Positions 26,710-35,472 of a stretch of 64,000 nucleotides of DNA are shown piece after piece. This stretch comes from Lachnospiraceae bacterium (GTDB lineage Bacteria > Bacillota > Clostridia > Lachnospirales > Lachnospiraceae). The position numbers and the translations under genes were made by a program. Under the pieces are notes generated by a model. The model worked only from the letters and a program-made list of their open reading frames with translations. It did not search any database and had not been told where the DNA came from. Each line of letters begins with the position of its first letter. Within the stretch, counting starts at the first letter, position 1. The stretch is taken from contig JAFZNO010000100.1 in assembly GCA_017552985.1 (NCBI GenBank), positions 1-64,000 of the forward strand. Direction: 5' to 3'.

Positions 26710-27318
26710 TCAGTTGCCGGACGAAGAGCTGCCGTGGGATCCGCCGGATCCAGAACTCTCTCTGTCGCGGATCATGTGCTGCAAGGTGATCAAAATGGCT
26801 ACGATGATCTCCTCATACTCTCTCTGATAAATGTCGATGCAATATTTATCATGAATGGACAGCATCTTTTGGCCGATCACCGCAACAATGTTGCCAATCT
26901 TGTCATATAATTCAAAATTCAGCGCCAGGATATTGCCGCGCAGCTGCCAGCCAAGGCCTTCGATGTTGGTGACGTCCTTGATCAGGTGAAACAGCTCATT
27001 CGAAAGCTCGAACTCCATCCCCGTGTCCATGGTAACAAAATGTCTCTCATGGAGCGAAATAAGCTTTCTTTGAACGTGAGCCACGTGCTCGCCGGAAGCC
27101 TTATAGATTTCCGTCTTGTCATGCAGCGAAGGGAATTTCGTCCTTGCCACGTAAACCTCTTTGTTATTCTCGTCCGTAACGGAAATGTGATGATGCAGCG
27201 TAAAAATCTTTGTGCTGGTATACAGGGAGTATGCAGGGGTGCCAAAACGATCCACGTTATTTACGTTTGCCCCTTCTCCCGCGCCATGAAATCTGTGAAC
27301 CTTTGAAAAAGCTCCCAT
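26710..27318 (-). CDS. LURP-one/YxjI-like protein
   Basis: A 202-residue protein of the tubby-C2-like LURP-one-related fold: strands such as SLYTSTKIFTLHHHISVTDE and RTKFPSLHDKTEIYKASGEH, then WQLRGNILALNFELYD and a final long helix (KYCIDIYQREYEEIIVAILI), ending in a Ser/Gly tail. The function of bacterial members is unknown, though lipid or membrane binding is suspected. AGGAGG lies eight bases before ATG. It is apparently monocistronic. Confidence 0.8.
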   Translation of the reverse strand: MGAFSKVHRFHGAGEGANVNNVDRFGTPAYSLYTSTKIFTLHHHISVTDENNKEVYVARTKFPSLHDKTEIYKASGEHVAHVQRKLISLHERHFVTMDTGMEFELSNELFHLIKDVTNIEGLGWQLRGNILALNFELYDKIGNIVAVIGQKMLSIHDKYCIDIYQREYEEIIVAILITLQHMIRDRESSGSGGSHGSSSSGN

Positions 27319-27399
27319 GTGCTTACCTCCTTTTCAACGTATTTGCATAGGAAATGCTTACATAACTAATCATAACCCATCCCATCCTTTTCCGAAACG

Positions 27400-27438
27400 T
27401 AAAAAACAGCACGTTAACCGCGTTAACGTGCTGTTTTT
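27400..27438 (-). terminator. Terminator of Ca2+-ATPase gene
   Basis: Perfect stem CAGCACGTTAAC/GTTAACGTGCTG with a three-base loop and T-runs on both strands, so it can act in either direction. Confidence 0.9.
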
Positions 27439-27457
27439 GCACTCAATGCTTCAATTT

Positions 27458-30088
27458 TTACAGGTTTCTCTCTCTCTTGATGTCAAGTCTTTCCTTTGCA
27501 AGCGTGATCGCTGCGTTAACCATAACGCCAACCACTGCGATCAGCAGGATCGTTCCAATGTCGATCAGATCCACCTTCGCAAGCTTTAAGAGCGTCCTAA
27601 GAGGCGCGATGACGAGAACGCCAATCTGCAGGAGAATGCCGATCAGAGTGATCACGTTCAGCGCCTTATTATTCCAGGATTCCTTCGTAGCAAAGGCAAG
27701 GCTGCCCTTGGTCTTGCAGACGTAGGCCATCAGCATCTCGTTGATCGCCAGCGTGCTGAAGCAGTAGGTTCTGCAGAGCTTTAACAGCTCCTCATTGCCG
27801 CTCAGGTGTCCCAAAATGTCTCCCATGCCATACTGGGAAATGACTGGAAGCAGGAAGGCAAGCAACGCAACTGCGCCGCTGATCACGCCCTGAAGAATGA
27901 TGTTCAGGTAGTCACCCTTGTTCAAAATGCCGGACTTTACGTCTCTCGGCTTTTCATTCATCACCGCGTCAGAGCCCACGTCCATGCCCAGTGCCAGGGA
28001 AGGTGCCGTATCGGTCAGCAGGTTCACCCAGAGGATCTGGATGGTGGAAAGGGGTGAGGACAATCCCGCAAAGATGGAGGATGCCATCAGCACCACCTCG
28101 CCAAAGTTCGATCTAAGCAGATATACAACGGATTTCTTGATGTTATTAAACAGGTTACGGCCTTCCATCACGGCATTCTTGATGGTGATGAAATTATCGT
28201 CCACCAGGATCACTTCCGCGGCATCCTTTGCCACTTCCGTTCCGCCGATGCCCATGGCCACGCCGATGTCTGCAGCCTTCAGGGAAGGAGCGTCGTTCAC
28301 GCCGTCACCCGTCATGGAACAGATCTTTCCGTGAGACTGGAACGCCTGCACGATCTGCACCTTATTCTCAGGAGACACGCGCGCAAACACGCGGTAATTC
28401 AAAACGTTCTTCCGGAATTCCTCGGGATCCATCTCATCGATCTCCGCGCCGGAAATGCTCTGGGAAACGTCCGTTGCGATGTCCAGTTCCTTTGCGATCG
28501 CAAATGCCGTGATCTTATGGTCACCCGTGATCATCGCAACCTCAATGCCGGCATGGTGACACTCATCAACGGTCTCCTTAACTCCGGGCTTCGGAGGATC
28601 GATCATGGCGGCAAGACCAACGAAGATCATGTCCTTCTCCTGAGGAGCCGCATCGCCCTCACGGTATGCCAGGGCAAGTACGCGAAGCGCGTCAGAACTC
28701 ATCTTTTCAGCGGATCTCGTAGCGAGAAGCACGTCCTCGTTCGTGATCTCCCTCACGCCATTTTCGTCAAGAATGCGGTCACACCTTACGATGACGGAGT
28801 CGATGGCACCCTTCGTGTAGGAAACGTCCGTGGTGACGCCGTTCCTAACCACGTGGCCCAGGGTCGTCATCATCTTTCTGTCGGAATCAAAAGGAATCTC
28901 GTCAAAACGGGTAATGCCGGACATGATCTGGTCATATCCAAGCTGATTATCCTTTGCGTACTTGATGAACGCGGTCTCCGTGGGATCGCCGATCTCCTCG
29001 CCGGTCTCTGCGGAATACTTTGCGTCATTACATGCAAGGAAGCCTTCCAGCATCTTTGCAAACACGGGATGATCATGCTGAACGTTCTTTGCCTCGATCT
29101 CCTCGCCGAGCACGTACCATTTCACAACGGTCATCTTATTCTGGGTCAGGGTACCCGTCTTATCGGAACAGATGACGTTCACCGCACCCAATGTCTCCAC
29201 TGCGTGGATCTGCTTTACGATGGCATTGCGTTTACTCATCTTCTGGATTCCGGCGGAGAGCACCAAGGTTACCACCGTGGCAAGTCCTTCCGGAATGACT
29301 GCTACCGCAAACGCGATCGAGATCATCAAGGTCTCAATGATCTCAGTCTTATATACAAAGAGCTGGCACACAAACATCAGAACGCAGAGAACCACGCCCG
29401 CGATGCCGAGCACCATGGAAATGCTGTTCAGGTTCTTCTGAAGGGGTGTTTCCTGCTTCGTGATCTTGTGAAGCATGCTGGAGATCTTACCGATCTCAGT
29501 GTTGTCGCCAATCTTCTCAACGATACCGTCGCCGCGGCCATATTCCACGAGCGTGGACATAAATGCCTTATCCTTGCGGTCACCGAGGGGCGTTTTCTCG
29601 TCACTTTTCTCGTTACAATCCTTTTCCACTGCAAGGCTCTCGCCCGTCAGTGCGGACTCATTCAGCTTCAGGGAGCTGGTCTGCACAAGCTGAAGGTCAG
29701 CTGGCACCACGCGTCCTGCCTCCAACACCACGTAATCTCCAACCACCAGGTCTGCCGCAGGGATCTCCTTCTGCTCGCCGTCACGGATGACAACTGCCGT
29801 GGACGCATTGATCTGCTTGAGCGCTTCCACGGACTTCTCCGCGGACACTTCCTGAACGGTGCCAATGATCACGTTCGCAAGCACGACCACGATGATAATG
29901 ATGCCGTCAATGATCTCGCCCGTCGCGATGGAAATGACGCTCGCTGCGATCAAAAGCAGCAAAAGCGGTGATGCAAACTGTCCCAAGATCATGGAAAAGA
30001 GACTTTTCTTCTTTCCCTGGGTGAGGACGTTTCTCCCTTCCTTCGCCCGCTCTGCCACCTCGGCCGACGTTAAACCTTTGTTTTCCAT
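27458..30088 (-). CDS. Calcium-translocating P-type ATPase (PMCA/SERCA type)
   Basis: An 876-residue P2-type ATPase that exports Ca2+. Phosphorylation motif CSDKTGTLT (about 318), TGES in the actuator domain, GDGVNDAPSLKAADIG in the P-domain, and PEGLATVV in helix M4 (Ca2+ site I) followed by the usual ten-helix arrangement. VNLLTDTAPSLALGMD in M6 carries the site residues. GAGGAA precedes ATG. It has its own strong promoter and terminator. Confidence 0.95.
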   Translation of the reverse strand: MENKGLTSAEVAERAKEGRNVLTQGKKKSLFSMILGQFASPLLLLLIAASVISIATGEIIDGIIIIVVVLANVIIGTVQEVSAEKSVEALKQINASTAVVIRDGEQKEIPAADLVVGDYVVLEAGRVVPADLQLVQTSSLKLNESALTGESLAVEKDCNEKSDEKTPLGDRKDKAFMSTLVEYGRGDGIVEKIGDNTEIGKISSMLHKITKQETPLQKNLNSISMVLGIAGVVLCVLMFVCQLFVYKTEIIETLMISIAFAVAVIPEGLATVVTLVLSAGIQKMSKRNAIVKQIHAVETLGAVNVICSDKTGTLTQNKMTVVKWYVLGEEIEAKNVQHDHPVFAKMLEGFLACNDAKYSAETGEEIGDPTETAFIKYAKDNQLGYDQIMSGITRFDEIPFDSDRKMMTTLGHVVRNGVTTDVSYTKGAIDSVIVRCDRILDENGVREITNEDVLLATRSAEKMSSDALRVLALAYREGDAAPQEKDMIFVGLAAMIDPPKPGVKETVDECHHAGIEVAMITGDHKITAFAIAKELDIATDVSQSISGAEIDEMDPEEFRKNVLNYRVFARVSPENKVQIVQAFQSHGKICSMTGDGVNDAPSLKAADIGVAMGIGGTEVAKDAAEVILVDDNFITIKNAVMEGRNLFNNIKKSVVYLLRSNFGEVVLMASSIFAGLSSPLSTIQILWVNLLTDTAPSLALGMDVGSDAVMNEKPRDVKSGILNKGDYLNIILQGVISGAVALLAFLLPVISQYGMGDILGHLSGNEELLKLCRTYCFSTLAINEMLMAYVCKTKGSLAFATKESWNNKALNVITLIGILLQIGVLVIAPLRTLLKLAKVDLIDIGTILLIAVVGVMVNAAITLAKERLDIKRERNL

Positions 30089-30135
30089 TTTGTTTTTCCT
30101 CGCTTACAAAATAATAAAAATGAGACTCAAAGAAC

Positions 30136-30164
30136 AGTATACCAAACCTATCCGTCTTCGTCAA
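30136..30164 (-). promoter_or_regulatory. Ca2+-ATPase promoter
   Basis: Minus-strand TTGACG, exactly 17 bp, TATACT. Confidence 0.8.
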
Positions 30165-30180
30165 TTTCCGTTTTCTCACG

Positions 30181-30213
30181 AAAAAGCATGCAGTAGGCTA
30201 CACTACCGCATGC
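30181..30213 (-). terminator. Terminator of lipoprotein-PqqD-NT-HPrK operon
   Basis: Minus-strand GCATGCGGTAG/CTACtGCATGC stem with TTTTTC. It overlaps the last codons of the HPr-kinase-like gene. Confidence 0.85.
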
Positions 30214-30931
30214 CTTCATATGCGACCTTCGCCGCCTCAATATCCATGTTGCATCCAAGGCGATACAGCTTTACGCGTTCCGTGAGCGCATCCAACAGCG
30301 TCAACACCATTCGCATTCCCGCCTCATCTACGGGGCGGTATGCCTGCTGTAAGAGTATGGCGTATGCCTGTCCCTTCGTGATCCGCTCCACGTGATTCTC
30401 CGTATCCCGCGTCAAAATACAGATTGCCTTCAGCGGTACAGAAATATTCGCTCCCAGGCGGTGCTTGCCATTGTAGGGCGTTCCATAGGCAATGACGTGG
30501 TCATCCTGAATCCCCAAAAGAGGCTTGTCATCATTGACCATGACGGCCCGCTCTCCCAGATATTTTCTCCAAAGCCTTGTATGCGTTGACTTTCCCGTGC
30601 CGCTCTTGGCCGTGAAGAGATACCCTTCCCCGTCCACTGCGATCACGGAGCCATGAAACAAAAGCACGTCATACTCCAGCATCTTTCTCGCGATTTTGCG
30701 GTAAACGGCTAATTCTTCCAGATAATCATCCGGATACTCCACCAACTGACCGCCCTCGAACTCCGTCTCGCTCTTGTTTTTGGCACGTTCATATTCCACG
30801 TCGGCTTGAGTCGTCACTACGGAATAATCCGCAGGATCCTCCGTAACGTAATCCGCGCAGTAATCATGAACCATATTATGCATGGAAGTCACTTCCACAA
30901 CCTTACCTGCGATCTTATACCTTCTTGTCAT
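30203..30931 (-). CDS. HPr-kinase-like protein
   Basis: A 242-residue protein related to HPr Ser kinase, but of the type found in peptide-maturation loci rather than true HprK/P. P-loop KSGTGKSTHTRLW (about 112-124), HGSVIAVDGEG before it, and the HprK-like VNDDKPLL after it. The C-terminal half is helical. In paeninodin-type lasso peptide clusters such kinases phosphorylate a precursor serine. Its start overlaps the nucleotidyltransferase gene by 17 bases. Here the natural substrate is unknown; the Ser-rich lipoprotein of the same operon is one candidate. Confidence 0.85.
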   Translation of the reverse strand: MTRRYKIAGKVVEVTSMHNMVHDYCADYVTEDPADYSVVTTQADVEYERAKNKSETEFEGGQLVEYPDDYLEELAVYRKIARKMLEYDVLLFHGSVIAVDGEGYLFTAKSGTGKSTHTRLWRKYLGERAVMVNDDKPLLGIQDDHVIAYGTPYNGKHRLGANISVPLKAICILTRDTENHVERITKGQAYAILLQQAYRPVDEAGMRMVLTLLDALTERVKLYRLGCNMDIEAAKVAYEGMR

Positions 30932-32027
30932 ATCGTCTCTTAAGTGCCTTCAAAATTGTTGACACGATACCCTTTCTCGTAATCAGAATCCGTCCCCACC
31001 GGAAAACCACGCCTGCCGGATAGAGCCAAGGCCATTTATCTACAAAAGACACGGACCTCTTCATGTAATCCATGTTAGGGAAAAAGCATTCTAACACAAA
31101 CCGGAGCTTTGACTGTTTCTCAAGTTTCTTTTGTACAAACTGTTCCATGTTCCCGTATGTCCCGGACCTGAGATACTCTGCGAGTACGGCCTCTTCTTCC
31201 GCCGTAAGCTCCGGAAGCCTCTCACTGGAAAAGAGTTTCTTCGCCAGTTTGCGGCGCTCGATTTCAAACTCCTTCATCTCCAGCAAGCTCTCTTGCTCTT
31301 CCACGTAGTTCCAGTCAAGGGAATCACCCTTTTCCTTCAAAAGCACGTATCTGTCAAGAAGAGTTCTGATGCCAATCCCGCTTAAGTCATCATGCTTTCG
31401 TTCATGCGCCGTAAAAAAAACGTAAAAATCCTCATCCGACAAATGATACTCATGACATCGGTTTTCGTTCTTGATCATTAAGCGTTTTACGTCGGCGTAA
31501 TACTCCTGGAAAACCTTGGCATGCCTAGGGGCAAACAGGGATCTGTGCATCTCAAAATTCAGCATCGGAGCCTTAAAATACGCGTCATGATGTCCCTTTC
31601 CAAAAGTCTCTACCGTATATCCGCGCGACAGCATAATTTCCTTAACCGCCTCCATCTTGTCGGCGTCACAGAGCACGTCGTTGTCCGACATCTGTCTCAT
31701 GCCGTTTTCAGGATAAAGCTCCTTTAAAATGATCCCCTTCAACGGCAAGTACCAGATACCATGCTCTTCAAAAGCATCAAAAATGGCCTGTCTCTCAAGA
31801 TCAAAGCATATGTTTTTGCGAACGGCTTTGCTTAGCGTCTCATGAAACTCCTTGCGCTTCACGCCTGCACGTTCCAAGGCTATGCACGTTGCCCCCGTCA
31901 CCATGTGGTATTCCGCCAGACCCCAAACGTTATCCAGATCCATTGCCCGGACCCTTGCGGCATCCGGAGTCACCTCATTGACGGCGCATGACAGCAGGTA
32001 GATCAAATCCCTTGATATTTCATTCAT
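30915..32027 (-). CDS. Nucleotidyltransferase-family protein (NTP_transf_5-like)
   Basis: A 370-residue protein with the minimal nucleotidyltransferase signature: LPLKGIILKELYP, then MSDNDVL (DxD metal site, near 117), then NFEMHRSL. Such proteins are regularly found with PqqD and HPr-kinase-like proteins in RiPP-like loci. The C-terminus is helical with a hydrophobic stretch (WPWLYPAGVVFRWGRILI). Its ATG overlaps the PqqD stop (GAATGA), so translation is coupled. What it adds, and to what, is not known. Confidence 0.82.
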   Translation of the reverse strand: MNEISRDLIYLLSCAVNEVTPDAARVRAMDLDNVWGLAEYHMVTGATCIALERAGVKRKEFHETLSKAVRKNICFDLERQAIFDAFEEHGIWYLPLKGIILKELYPENGMRQMSDNDVLCDADKMEAVKEIMLSRGYTVETFGKGHHDAYFKAPMLNFEMHRSLFAPRHAKVFQEYYADVKRLMIKNENRCHEYHLSDEDFYVFFTAHERKHDDLSGIGIRTLLDRYVLLKEKGDSLDWNYVEEQESLLEMKEFEIERRKLAKKLFSSERLPELTAEEEAVLAEYLRSGTYGNMEQFVQKKLEKQSKLRFVLECFFPNMDYMKRSVSFVDKWPWLYPAGVVFRWGRILITRKGIVSTILKALKRRYDKKV

Positions 32028-32287
32028 TCCACGATTGCTCCAATACCCCTAAGCTTTTCAATGACATTCCCCACGTCGCGCCTTACGGTCTCCGGATCTG
32101 CCTCGGAATACTCCTTCATCAACTTCTCGACAATTTCTTCTTCCGTTACATCCTTCTTCAGACATTCAATGATAAAGGCAGCCGTATTATTATTCTTCAC
32201 AATGCCCTTAAATTTCACGTCCCCCATCGCGATCAGATAATGCTCCCCCTTGGTCACGTGGGTAAGAAATCTGGGATCCAGTTTCAT
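32024..32287 (-). CDS. PqqD-family protein (RiPP recognition element-like)
   Basis: An 87-residue winged-helix protein of the PqqD fold: a short beta segment (YLIAMGDVKFKGIVKNNNTA), then helices with KKDVTEEEIVEKLMKEY and a C-terminal helix RRDVGNVIEKLRGIGAIVE. PqqD proteins bind leader peptides and present them to modifying enzymes. GGAGGGGG precedes ATG. It is translationally coupled to the nucleotidyltransferase gene and lies 20 bp after the lipoprotein gene. Confidence 0.88.
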   Translation of the reverse strand: MKLDPRFLTHVTKGEHYLIAMGDVKFKGIVKNNNTAAFIIECLKKDVTEEEIVEKLMKEYSEADPETVRRDVGNVIEKLRGIGAIVE

Positions 32288-32306
32288 TTTTTGCCCCCTC
32301 CTTAGA

Positions 32307-32918
32307 TCAATTTAACGGTATCAACGGCATCTCGATGAACTCACCGGACTCCTCAGACGTTTCCTCCGTGGACTCAGCGGAAGACTCCTCCGTATTCTGG
32401 GAAGACGTTTCTGCCGCGCTTGAAGATTCACTTCCCGACTCCGAAGAAGCTGGCGAAGGAGTCTCCGCGACAGAAGCTGAACTCTCTGCTGAAGACTCCG
32501 GCTGAGAAGCTTCTGACGTTTTCGTCTCCTTAGACTCTGCCTGTGAAGCTTCCGACTTTTTCGTCTCCTTAGATTCCGCCTGTGAAGCTTCCGACTTTTT
32601 CGTCTCCTTAGATTCCGCCTGTGAAGCTTCCGACTTCTTTGTCTCCTTTGATGCCGCCTCCGAGCTTTCAGTAATCGCCTCCGACGTCTCCGTCTGCGCG
32701 CTCTCAGATTCCTGAAGTGCTTGCGAGGATTCCTCCGTAGGCTTTGTCTCTTCTCCAACCGTCTTCTTCTGACCATCATCCGTTCCGTCGAGGCTTCCCA
32801 CTGACGATTCCATAACCGTTGCCATTTCTTCCGTGTCCGCTTCTTTTCCTGATTGATTTTCACAGGCAGCCAGGAGACACAAGCTTGCCATCACGGCAAA
32901 AAACATACGAATTTTCAT
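32307..32918 (-). CDS. Ser/Glu-rich repeat lipoprotein
   Basis: A 203-residue secreted lipoprotein. A signal peptide ends at lipobox LLAAC (Cys19). The rest is low-complexity Ser/Glu/Ala/Thr with a 13-residue tandem repeat ETKKSEASQAESK (three exact copies and one diverged, about 95-146), and a hydrophobic tail EFIEMPLIPLN. It should be extended and disordered on the cell surface. GAGGAG precedes the chosen ATG. It heads the operon of PqqD, nucleotidyltransferase and HPr-kinase-like genes, which makes it a possible modified product, though co-location alone does not prove it. Confidence 0.82.
   Translation of the reverse strand: MKIRMFFAVMASLCLLAACENQSGKEADTEEMATVMESSVGSLDGTDDGQKKTVGEETKPTEESSQALQESESAQTETSEAITESSEAASKETKKSEASQAESKETKKSEASQAESKETKKSEASQAESKETKTSEASQPESSAESSASVAETPSPASSESGSESSSAAETSSQNTEESSAESTEETSEESGEFIEMPLIPLN
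32505..32660 (-). repeat. 39-bp tandem repeat in lipoprotein gene
   Basis: About four copies of a 39-bp unit encoding ETKKSEASQAESK. Two adjacent copies are nearly identical at DNA level, so copy number may vary between strains. Confidence 0.8.
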
Positions 32919-32941
32919 AACTCTCCTCTTTTCTTGAAAAA

Positions 32942-32977
32942 GGCTGCAATCTACCTTATCGGACAAAAACCGCAGCC
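32942..32977 (-). terminator. Hairpin in lipoprotein-operon leader
   Basis: Minus-strand GGCTGC/GCAGCC stem (24-base loop, short inner CGG/CCG) followed by TTTTTC, 24 bases before the ATG. It lies after a TATAAT hexamer (32990-32995), so it may attenuate the operon, or end the CoA-transferase transcript from 33070. Confidence 0.4.
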
Positions 32978-33069
32978 TGCGTAGTAATAATTATATCGGA
33001 ATTAACGGCTACGGATTTGAGTCCTCACTGCGAGTCGAAGCAGTAATCACGTCTTAAAGCCATATTTTA

Positions 33070-34590
33070 TCAATATTCCGCCACTTCCACCTCGAAAGGC
33101 AGGCGCTTTAGAATATCCCTCTCTGCATCAATGCCTGGATAAACCTCGATCAGGCGAAGTCCCTTCTCTCCCAGCTCGAACACGCATCTTTCCGTCACGT
33201 AGATGACCCTCTGGCCATTCTCTCTCGCGCGCTTTGCGGAGAAGCTCACGCTCTTGACGCGGTCCACGAACTTTCCGATCTCGCCCTCCTGGCGGATCGT
33301 GACCTTGCCGTCCTTCTCCTCCACCGCAAGTCCCTTGGTGTTAAAGGTGAGACAGAACACCACCGTCGCCGTCTTTGCCGTGATGTTGGCGAAGCCACCC
33401 ACCCCTGCAAACGCTCCCGGACCCTTGTGGGCATTGACGTTGCCGTAGCGGTCCACCTCGATGCCGCCCATGAAGCACACGTCCAGGCCGCCATTATCAT
33501 ATAAGTCAAACTGATTGGCCATGTCATAGATGGAGTCCGCACCGATCACGGCCCCAAACACCTTGCCGGATGCCGGGAAGCCGCCCACGCCGCCGGATTC
33601 GACGGTCAGCGTGATCTTATCCAGGATGCCGTTCTCCCGCGCATATTTCGTCACGGTCTCCGGAATGCCCACGCCGATGTTCACGATGTCATCCGGTTTC
33701 AGCTCCATCGCCGCCCTCTTTCCAATAATTTCAGCGCTCGCGTTCACGACGCTCTTCGTCATGGTGCGCTTTTCCAGCATTTCCGCCCAATCCTGCCACT
33801 GGGTATAAGGAATCTCAAAGCTACCGGTCAGGGACTCATAGGCCGCGTGCCGGGGCTCCGGAGGAATCTCCACGATGGCGTCCACGAGGCATCCCGGAAT
33901 AATGGTACTGTGGGGTCTCGAGGTCTTCACCACGAGCCGGTCCACCTGCACGATGACCTTTCCGCCATTGGCCTTCACCGCCTGGCTGATGGACAGCGCA
34001 TCCCCCGCCGTAAACATGTCGTCGAAGGAAATGTTTCCCTTCCGGTCGGCACAGGTGCCCTTTATGATGGCAACGGTGATGCGGGGTAGCTTATAATACA
34101 GGAATTCCTCCCCGTCCAGCTCCACATATTTCACCAAAGAATCATCCTTGGAGATCCCATTGATGCCGGGGCCCTCCATTCTGGGGTCCACGAAAATGTC
34201 CAGACCCACCTTCGACAGTGCGCCCGGAAGTCCGCCCGCCTGTGCCCGGATGGCGTGGGAAATGCATCCCAGCGGCAGGTTATATGCTTCAAACCGATCC
34301 TCCAGCACAAGCTTTTTCGTGCTGTACATCGCCCCAAAGTGCCCGCAGATGATCTTGTCCACCGCGCCCTCGCGAACATACCCTTCCGCCGCGCGGTTCT
34401 CGTCCCAGACTCCAAAACCCGCGCTGGAGATGGCGGTCAGGTGCTTCGGGCTTCCCGTCGCGTGATAGCGCTTATACAACGCTTCATGCAATTCCACGGG
34501 ATTATCAATACCCAAAAAGGAATTCAACGCGATCACGTCCCCGTCCTTTATCAGATCCATTGCCTCATCGGCCGTCATAATCTTGTACAT
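33070..34590 (-). CDS. Acyl-CoA:acetate/propionate CoA-transferase
   Basis: A 506-residue fused alpha/beta class I CoA-transferase resembling propionate CoA-transferase (Pct) and acetoacetate CoA-transferases. The first half carries a GCISHAIRAQAGGLPG segment and the second half ends in a Glu-containing TVESGGVGG (about 335), where the covalent glutamyl-CoA forms. It exchanges CoA between short-chain acids, consistent with anaerobic acid formation. ATG at 34590 has AGGAGAG four bases upstream. It is divergent from the LytTR system and monocistronic. Confidence 0.88.
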   Translation of the reverse strand: MYKIMTADEAMDLIKDGDVIALNSFLGIDNPVELHEALYKRYHATGSPKHLTAISSAGFGVWDENRAAEGYVREGAVDKIICGHFGAMYSTKKLVLEDRFEAYNLPLGCISHAIRAQAGGLPGALSKVGLDIFVDPRMEGPGINGISKDDSLVKYVELDGEEFLYYKLPRITVAIIKGTCADRKGNISFDDMFTAGDALSISQAVKANGGKVIVQVDRLVVKTSRPHSTIIPGCLVDAIVEIPPEPRHAAYESLTGSFEIPYTQWQDWAEMLEKRTMTKSVVNASAEIIGKRAAMELKPDDIVNIGVGIPETVTKYARENGILDKITLTVESGGVGGFPASGKVFGAVIGADSIYDMANQFDLYDNGGLDVCFMGGIEVDRYGNVNAHKGPGAFAGVGGFANITAKTATVVFCLTFNTKGLAVEEKDGKVTIRQEGEIGKFVDRVKSVSFSAKRARENGQRVIYVTERCVFELGEKGLRLIEVYPGIDAERDILKRLPFEVEVAEY

Positions 34591-34641
34591 GGCTCTCTCC
34601 TGTTTCTTTCGTAAACAATTGTCTGCACGCATACGTATAGA

Positions 34642-34670
34642 AGTATATCAAAGCTCTTCTTCCCCGTCAA
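34642..34670 (-). promoter_or_regulatory. CoA-transferase promoter
   Basis: Minus-strand TTGACG, exactly 17 bp, TATACT. Confidence 0.8.
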
Positions 34671-34689
34671 TTCCAACTCCCTTTTCCAA

Positions 34690-34718
34690 TTGAAATCTGG
34701 CCTTTGATAGGCTATAAT
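34690..34718 (+). promoter_or_regulatory. LytTR two-component promoter
   Basis: TTGAAA, exactly 17 bp, TATAAT. Transcription should start near 34725, about 28 bp before the regulator's ATG. Confidence 0.8.
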
Positions 34719-34752
34719 GAATCAGAAATCTGAAAGATACGAGGTTGAACGC

Positions 34753-35472
34753 ATGCTCCGCATAGCAATTTGTGATGATGAACAATCCATGATCGATTTC
34801 CATGCCCAGACCGTGAAAGCCTGCCTTTCCGAAACCGGGATCCTGGGCGAGATCCAAACTTACGTCAACGGCAAAAACCTGCTCTGCGACATTTCGGAGG
34901 ATCATTTTCATTATGATCTGATCCTTTTGGACATCGAGATGCCGGAAATCTCCGGCATGGACCTAGCCCGGCAGCTCCGGCCCTTCCTTCCAGGCGTAAA
35001 GATGATCTTTATCACCTCCCACGTGGAATTTGCGATCGATGCCTATGAGCTGTCCATTTTCCGCTACGTGCCAAAGAATGATCACGAAAAGCGCCTTCCC
35101 GGCGCCATCACGGACGCGATCAAGCTTTTGTCCCTCGAGGCCGACAAGGTCTACACCATCCAGACGAACAGCCGCCTGGAGCGAATCCCCTACCGCGACG
35201 TTCTGTACGTTTCCAAGGACGGGAAAAACGCGCTGATTACCACTGGTACCGGCACGTCCCAGGTCCGCAAGCCCCTGCAACAGGTATTCGATGAGCTAAA
35301 CGCCGAGGAATTCCTGTTTATTGACAGAGGCTGCATCGTAAACCTTATTCACGTCATGCAGATCAAGGATGGCTGCGCCATCTTAAAGGACGGCACCGCC
35401 CTTCCCGTCAGCAGGTCTCACCTACAGGACGTGAAGGAAAAGATTAACGCATATTGGGGGGCACGTCTATGA
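34753..35472 (+). CDS. LytTR-family response regulator (AgrA/LytR type)
   Basis: A 239-residue regulator. The receiver domain (1-125) has CDDE, phospho-Asp in LLDIEMPE and Lys near VPKND; the LytTR DNA-binding domain follows (about 145-235, with RIPYRDVLYVSKDGKNALI and FLFIDRGCIVNLIHV). ATG at 34753 has GAGG eight bases upstream. It overlaps the kinase gene by four bases. Its likely target is the 21-bp-spaced direct repeat at 36824-36854, before the small membrane protein and ABC genes. Confidence 0.93.
   Translation: MLRIAICDDEQSMIDFHAQTVKACLSETGILGEIQTYVNGKNLLCDISEDHFHYDLILLDIEMPEISGMDLARQLRPFLPGVKMIFITSHVEFAIDAYELSIFRYVPKNDHEKRLPGAITDAIKLLSLEADKVYTIQTNSRLERIPYRDVLYVSKDGKNALITTGTGTSQVRKPLQQVFDELNAEEFLFIDRGCIVNLIHVMQIKDGCAILKDGTALPVSRSHLQDVKEKINAYWGARL

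Noticed and set aside
28331-29971. Plus-strand frame of about 546 codons
   Set aside because: Antisense of the Ca2+ P-type ATPase, which has all catalytic motifs.
32505-32660. CRISPR-like tandem repeats
   Set aside because: The 39-bp units are contiguous without spacers and lie in frame within the lipoprotein gene.
30203-32918. Lasso peptide biosynthetic cluster
   Set aside because: PqqD and the HPr-kinase-like protein fit, but no asparagine-synthetase-like cyclase, no leader protease and no short precursor are present.
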